DNA of 64,000 nucleotides from Loktanella gaetbuli (GTDB lineage Bacteria; Pseudomonadota; Alphaproteobacteria; Rhodobacterales; Rhodobacteraceae): positions 519,074 through 583,073 of the forward strand of contig NZ_JAJATZ010000002.1 in the NCBI RefSeq assembly GCF_020531945.1. The letters run 5' to 3'. Shown here in pieces: positions 60,461 to 64,000 of this stretch. The notes under the pieces were generated by a model that had not been told where the DNA came from, ran no database searches, and saw only the letters and a list, made by a program, of their open reading frames with translations. A program made the translations under genes and the position numbers. Within the stretch, counting starts at the first letter, position 1, and each line of letters starts with the position of its first letter.

Positions 60461-61591
60461 ATGACCCTTCGACGCGTGCTTGGTGCGACAGCGCTGACCC
60501 TTCTTCCCACCCTGGCGCTGGCAGAGCCCATCACCCTGACAGACATCGCCGGTCGAAAGGTGACATTGGATGGCCCTGCCGATCGCGTGATCCTAGGTGA
60601 AGGGCGTCAGATTTTTTTCGCGGCCGTGCTGGACGGCGAAGATCCCTTTCAGCGGGTGGTCGGCTGGCGTGACGACCTCCTTCAGGCGTCACCCGAAAGC
60701 TACGCGCTTTATGCTGAGAAGTTTCCCCAGATCGCGGACATCCCCACGTTCGGCGGGTTCAAGGACGGCACCTTCGACATCGAACAGGCCGTGGCACTTG
60801 ACCCCGACGTGATGATCCTCAACCTCGAGGCGAAGGCTGCCACGGACGAGGCAGGTTACGAGGAGAAACTGGCCAAAGTCGGTATCCCGATCGTCTATGT
60901 CGACTTCCGCGAAGAGCCATTCGTGCACACGTCGCAGTCGATGCAGATCATCGGCGAGATCTTTGGCAAGGAAGACCGCGCCGCAGAGTTCAATGCATTC
61001 TACGATGCCCAGATCGCCCGCGTCACAGATGTGATCGACGCCCAGACGAACCTCGACCGACCGCTTGTCTTCGTCGAACGCGCTGGTGGCTATTCCGAGG
61101 ATTGCTGCATGTCCTTCGGCAACGCCAACTTCGGAACCTTTTTGGAACTCGCGGGGGGAGAGAATATGGCCGGTCCGTTCATCCCCGGCACTTTCGGCAC
61201 GATCAACGCCGAGCAGATTATTGCGTCGAACCCCGACCAGATCATCGTGACAGGCGGCAATTGGGAAGCCTACGTGCCCGGTGGGGACTGGGTTGGCGTC
61301 GGGCCCGGCTCGGACGAGGCCGAGGCGCGGACCAAGCTGGCCGCCCTGATGCAGCGGCCCGGTTTTACCGGCGTCAAAGCGGTGGAAAACAGTCAGGTGC
61401 ACGCGATCTGGCACCAGTTCTACAACAATCCTTACAGCTTTGTCGCCGTGCAGCAGCTGGCAAAGTGGATTCATCCCGAACTGTTCCCCGACCTCGACCC
61501 TGAGGCGACGCTGGCGGAACTTCATGCGCGCTTCCTGCCGATCGATTACCACCCCGGCTACTGGGTGTCGCTGAATGCATCCGACAAGTGA
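60461..61591 (+). CDS. Iron-siderophore type ABC transporter substrate-binding protein
   Basis: 376 residues. The Sec signal MTLRRVLGATALTLLPTLAL precedes a mature part starting EPITLTDIAGRKVTLDGPAD, the opening of FepB/FhuD/BtuF-like binding proteins. FVERAGGYSEDCCMSFGNAN and the later HAIWHQFYNNPYSFVAVQQL are as in iron-complex binding proteins. The ligand could be a ferric siderophore, haem or another metal complex; sequence alone does not decide. AGGA lies 8 bases before the ATG. A strong stem-loop follows the stop. Confidence 0.9.
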   Translation: MTLRRVLGATALTLLPTLALAEPITLTDIAGRKVTLDGPADRVILGEGRQIFFAAVLDGEDPFQRVVGWRDDLLQASPESYALYAEKFPQIADIPTFGGFKDGTFDIEQAVALDPDVMILNLEAKAATDEAGYEEKLAKVGIPIVYVDFREEPFVHTSQSMQIIGEIFGKEDRAAEFNAFYDAQIARVTDVIDAQTNLDRPLVFVERAGGYSEDCCMSFGNANFGTFLELAGGENMAGPFIPGTFGTINAEQIIASNPDQIIVTGGNWEAYVPGGDWVGVGPGSDEAEARTKLAALMQRPGFTGVKAVENSQVHAIWHQFYNNPYSFVAVQQLAKWIHPELFPDLDPEATLAELHARFLPIDYHPGYWVSLNASDK

Positions 61592-61597
61592 GCTGAC

Positions 61598-61619
61598 GGG
61601 GCGGCTTGCGAGCCGTCCC
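61598..61619 (+). other. Intercistronic stem-loop after the iron binding-protein gene
   Basis: GGGGCGGCT (61598-61606) pairs with AGCCGTCCC (61611-61619), with one G-U pair and a four-base loop. It lies six bases after the binding-protein stop and 18 bases before the permease start. As with the TRAP operon, it probably keeps expression of the periplasmic subunit above that of the permease. Confidence 0.65.
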
Positions 61620-61637
61620 ACCCTTTGGAGCCATCCC

Positions 61638-62699
61638 ATGACTGCTTTGACACCACACGTCGCGTCCCATGCTGCCAGCTATCGTGGATTGGTCGCGCGA
61701 CGGATCGTGATCCTGACCGGCCTGACCGCACTTTTGCTGCTGTCGCTGGCGGTCGACGTCGCACTTGGGCCCGCGCGCTATTCCCTGAGCGAGGTATTGC
61801 ACACGATCTTTGCCCCCGGTGCTGCCGACCTGCAGATGCGCGTTGTTGTCTGGGACATCCGCATGCCCATGGCGCTGCTGGCCGTCACCGTGGGGGCCAG
61901 CCTGTCGCTGGCGGGTGCGCAGATGCAGACGATCCTTGCCAATCCGCTGGCCAGCCCCTTCACCCTCGGCCTATCCGCTGCGGCAAGCTTCGGCGCGGCG
62001 CTGGCCATGGTGATGGGCGTATCTCTCTTTCCTGCGGCCATCGCGCTGATGGTTCCGCTCAACGCCTTCGCCATGGCGATGGCGGCGTCGCTGCTGATCT
62101 TTGGCCTGTCGACTCTGCGCGGCGTGACGACGGAAACCATCATCCTGCTGGGCATCGCGCTGGTCTTTTCCTTCAACGCGGCACTGGCACTCCTGCAATT
62201 CTTCGCCTCAGAGCAGGCGCTGTCGGCTGTGGTATTCTGGACCATGGGCAGCCTGACCAAGGCGACATGGGCCAAGGTTGCCGTCACGGCGGCGATCCTT
62301 GCGGTTTGCGCACCGCTCTTTGCCCGCCGCGCATGGGCGCTGACCGCGATCCGTCTGGGCGAAATCCGCGCGGCGGCGATGGGCGTGCCGGTCAAGCGCC
62401 TGCGGCTCGAAACGCTGTTTCTTGTATCGCTATTAGCCGCTATCCCAGTTTCCTTCGTTGGAACGATTGGCTTCATCGGCATTGTCGGCCCCCATATGGC
62501 ACGATTGCTCTTGGGTGAAGATCAGAGGTTCTTCCTCCCCGGCGCGATGCTGTCGGGGGCATTGATCCTGTCCGCGACCTCGGTCCTGTCCAAAGCAATC
62601 CTGCCCGGTGCGGTGCTTCCCATCGGTATCATCACGGCCCTCGTTGGCGTGCCCTTCTTCGCCGCCCTCATCCTAACCAAAGGACGCAAATCATGGTAA
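61638..62699 (+). CDS. FecCD/BtuC-type iron ABC transporter permease
   Basis: 353 residues with about ten membrane segments. LRVVVWDIRMP-like MRVVVWDIRMPMALLAVTVG, LSLAGAQMQTILANPLASPF and LGLSAAASFGAALA match the FecCD family, as does VGTIGFIGIVGPHMARLLLG near residue 275 (the ATPase-coupling helix). The protein forms the homodimeric channel of the importer. The start at 61638 follows TTTGGAGCC. The stop overlaps the ATPase start by seven bases. Confidence 0.93.
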   Translation: MTALTPHVASHAASYRGLVARRIVILTGLTALLLLSLAVDVALGPARYSLSEVLHTIFAPGAADLQMRVVVWDIRMPMALLAVTVGASLSLAGAQMQTILANPLASPFTLGLSAAASFGAALAMVMGVSLFPAAIALMVPLNAFAMAMAASLLIFGLSTLRGVTTETIILLGIALVFSFNAALALLQFFASEQALSAVVFWTMGSLTKATWAKVAVTAAILAVCAPLFARRAWALTAIRLGEIRAAAMGVPVKRLRLETLFLVSLLAAIPVSFVGTIGFIGIVGPHMARLLLGEDQRFFLPGAMLSGALILSATSVLSKAILPGAVLPIGIITALVGVPFFAALILTKGRKSW

Positions 62700-63457
62700 C
62701 GCTTGCACTGGACCAGATCGGCGCGCGCTATGGACGGCGCACGATTCTGACCGATGCCTCCACCCCTGACATCTCCGGCGGCAGCCTGACCGCGCTGGTT
62801 GGCGCAAACGCTGCGGGCAAGTCGACCCTGTTCCGCCGCATCGCGGGACAGTTGCGGGGCTCCGGTGCTATGCGCTTGTCGGGTGCCACAGCAGACGATC
62901 TGCGTTACATGCCGCAGGATACCGGCATGAGCGCGGCTTTGACTGTCTATGAATCCATCATCCTGGCACTCAAGCAGGGCGCCGGCGGCTGGCGGCTGTC
63001 CGCATCGGAACTGTCCGCCGTCGATGACGCGCTGCAGCGCTTCGGTGTGGCCCATCTCGCAGAGCAGCAATTGCCGGAACTCTCCGGCGGCCAGCGGCAG
63101 GCGGTGTCGATCGCCCAGACACTTGTGACGCGCCCCAAGGTGGTCCTGATGGACGAACCGACTTCTGCCCTTGACCTTTACCGGCAGTATGAGGTTTTAG
63201 ACGCCCTGAACCGCTATGCGCGTGACACCGGGGCCGTCGTGGTTCTTGCGCTGCACGATCTCAACCAGGTTATGCGCGTTTGCACCACAGTGATGGCGCT
63301 TGCGCATGGCAGGATTATTGCGACCGGCCCCACGCTGGAAGTGCTGACGCCGCAGATGATCAACCAGCTTTACGGCATCGACAGCCGGGTCGAGCGCTGT
63401 TCGCGCGGTTGTCCCATGATGATCGTCGATGGGCCTGCGCAGCAGAATGCTGCGTAA
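62693..63457 (+). CDS. Iron-siderophore type ABC transporter ATP-binding protein
   Basis: 254 residues. Walker A is ALVGANAAGKSTLFRRIAG, the Q-loop is in LRYMPQDTGMSAALTVYESI, the signature is LPELSGGQRQAVSIAQTL and Walker B is KVVLMDEPTSALDLYRQYEV, with the switch His in ALHDLNQVMRV. This is the FepC/BtuD layout. It energises import through the permease. The C-terminus has a Cys pair (RCSRGCPMMIVD), a variation I do not recognise. It is the last gene of the operon in this window; no TonB-dependent receptor gene follows before the window ends. Confidence 0.93.
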   Translation: MVTLALDQIGARYGRRTILTDASTPDISGGSLTALVGANAAGKSTLFRRIAGQLRGSGAMRLSGATADDLRYMPQDTGMSAALTVYESIILALKQGAGGWRLSASELSAVDDALQRFGVAHLAEQQLPELSGGQRQAVSIAQTLVTRPKVVLMDEPTSALDLYRQYEVLDALNRYARDTGAVVVLALHDLNQVMRVCTTVMALAHGRIIATGPTLEVLTPQMINQLYGIDSRVERCSRGCPMMIVDGPAQQNAA

Positions 63458-63481
63458 CTAAACGACATCGACGGACCCGCA

Positions 63482-63792
63482 TCAGATAGCAGGGTCCTGT
63501 ATCGGGCCACCTAGGCGTTTTAGACTAAAGTCCGGTTCGGGAGACTCGCGACAGGCTGAATGTCCGGCCCGTGCATCATGCTGCAGAACAGCGTTGGGCA
63601 AAGAGGGCTCGAAGCAGGCATGCGGCAACGCCGCGCGCCATACGGCTGACGCCAATGGCAACACCATCGCTTCCGGCCCAATCTGGACATTCGCCCTGTC
63701 GCCTATCGCCGCGGCGCAGCTTCAGCAAACCGGTCATCCGTGACATCGTGCAGCATGACCAGAAAGGCGAATGCAAATATGTAAGCCGACAT
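63482..63792 (-). pseudogene. Possible frameshifted small gene (weak)
   Basis: An ATG at 63792 gives a 29-codon frame (MSAYIFAFAFLVMLHDVTDD...) that looks like a signal or membrane segment, ending TAG at 63703. Reading in another frame continues as ANVQIGPEAMVLPLASAVWR and ends near 63482. A single frameshift near 63705 would join them. No homologue is recognised, and the arrangement may be accidental. The surrounding 389 bases between the ATPase gene and the IS5 remnant (63458-63846) hold nothing else I can support. Confidence 0.2.
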
Positions 63793-63846
63793 TCGCTATC
63801 TCCCCTTCTCAGCCCGCTCCACCTCTGTCCGGTCTTAAGTCAGGTT

Positions 63847-64000
63847 TCATAATCAATAGATGACGGGAGCCGCGAGGGCGATGGCTGAGAGGAACACTTT
63901 GGGGCAGCGATCGTAGTAGGTGGGCGCGCCTCCAATCCTTACGAACTGAGGTGCCCCTAGATTTGTAGACGCTTTGCTTGGTAATTTTGGAACCAAGGAG
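63847..64000 (-). pseudogene. IS5-type transposase C-terminal remnant at window edge
   Basis: On the minus strand the translation is YDRCPKVFLSAIALAAPVIY and a stop, the C-terminal end of IS5-group transposases (commonly ...YDRC...FLSAI...AATVIYWL). After VIY the next two codons are TGA TTA TGA, so the Trp codon TGG of the usual ending WL has become TGA. KDWRR, which normally stands about ten residues before YDRC, is visible in a different frame just upstream (near 63930), so a frameshift is also present. The element continues beyond the window; its terminal repeat is not identified. Confidence 0.7.

Noticed and set aside
58574..64000. Attachment-site repeat of the tRNA-Asn 3' end
   Set aside because: I looked for another copy of the T-arm and acceptor end (such as ACCGTCGGAG) to the right and did not find one, so no att pair is claimed.
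1..64000. CRISPR array, rRNA operon, phage or secretion gene cluster
   Set aside because: No regular repeat-spacer pattern, no rRNA-like segment and no structural phage or secretion genes were seen.

Overview
The window is a high-GC alphaproteobacterial chromosome segment. Gene content points to Rhodobacterales, most likely the Roseobacter group: many 4-bp ATGA/GTGA start-stop overlaps, two TRAP-transporter loci, phbA/phbB, a uvrC-pgsA-moaD-moaE cluster, an ETF-ubiquinone oxidoreductase, a family I recall as DUF6478, and an IscR-like iron box. The species cannot be named from what I can see.

Layout. Positions 1-3.7 kb hold a plus-strand run: RidA-like protein, GDPD phosphodiesterase, FemAB/GNAT-like protein, pterin carbinolamine dehydratase and MscS channel. 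3.7-14.4 kb hold a peroxiredoxin, a ferredoxin-reductase-like flavoprotein, rsmD, a HAD phosphatase, an orphan DctP-type binding protein, an MFS carrier, map, sfsA, a CinA-like domain protein, GNAT, AhpD-like and OmpA-like proteins and a LysR regulator. 14.5-33.3 kb carry mostly core metabolism: fadH, ilvD, accD, folC, zapE, a diguanylate cyclase, fghA and greA. 33.5-46 kb hold ETF-QO, a TPR protein, ispE, a polyprenyl diphosphate synthase, phbB/phbA, a catalytically eroded EAL protein, tag, moaE/moaD and pgsA. 46.1-53.4 kb hold uvrC, an SDR, a Ca/Na exchanger, an unannotated 55-residue membrane/zinc-ribbon-like protein, an S49 peptidase, an ABC-2 exporter and a CBS protein. 53.5-58.3 kb hold a TRAP operon of the extended DctQ/DctM type with a TakP-like binding protein.

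Accessory region. From tRNA-Asn (58.5 kb) to the right edge the character changes. The first kilobase after the tRNA holds broken mobile-element debris: a frameshifted IS3 orfA fragment and the C-terminal piece of an HNH endonuclease. Then comes an intact iron-siderophore type ABC importer (binding protein, permease, ATPase) transcribed divergently from a SAM-dependent methyltransferase. The region ends in an IS5-type transposase remnant. The 123-bp divergent promoter carries two oppositely oriented copies of a 22-bp site that fits the E. coli IscR type 1 consensus, which makes this the best candidate for a distinct, iron-regulated uptake module.

How the parts work together. Most of the window is housekeeping with no sign of recent transfer. 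Two separate binding-protein-first transporter operons (TRAP and iron ABC) carry a GC-rich stem-loop just after the binding-protein gene, a usual way to keep that subunit in excess. c-di-GMP functions are represented by one intact cyclase and one EAL protein that has probably lost catalysis. No rRNA, CRISPR array or intact insertion sequence was seen.
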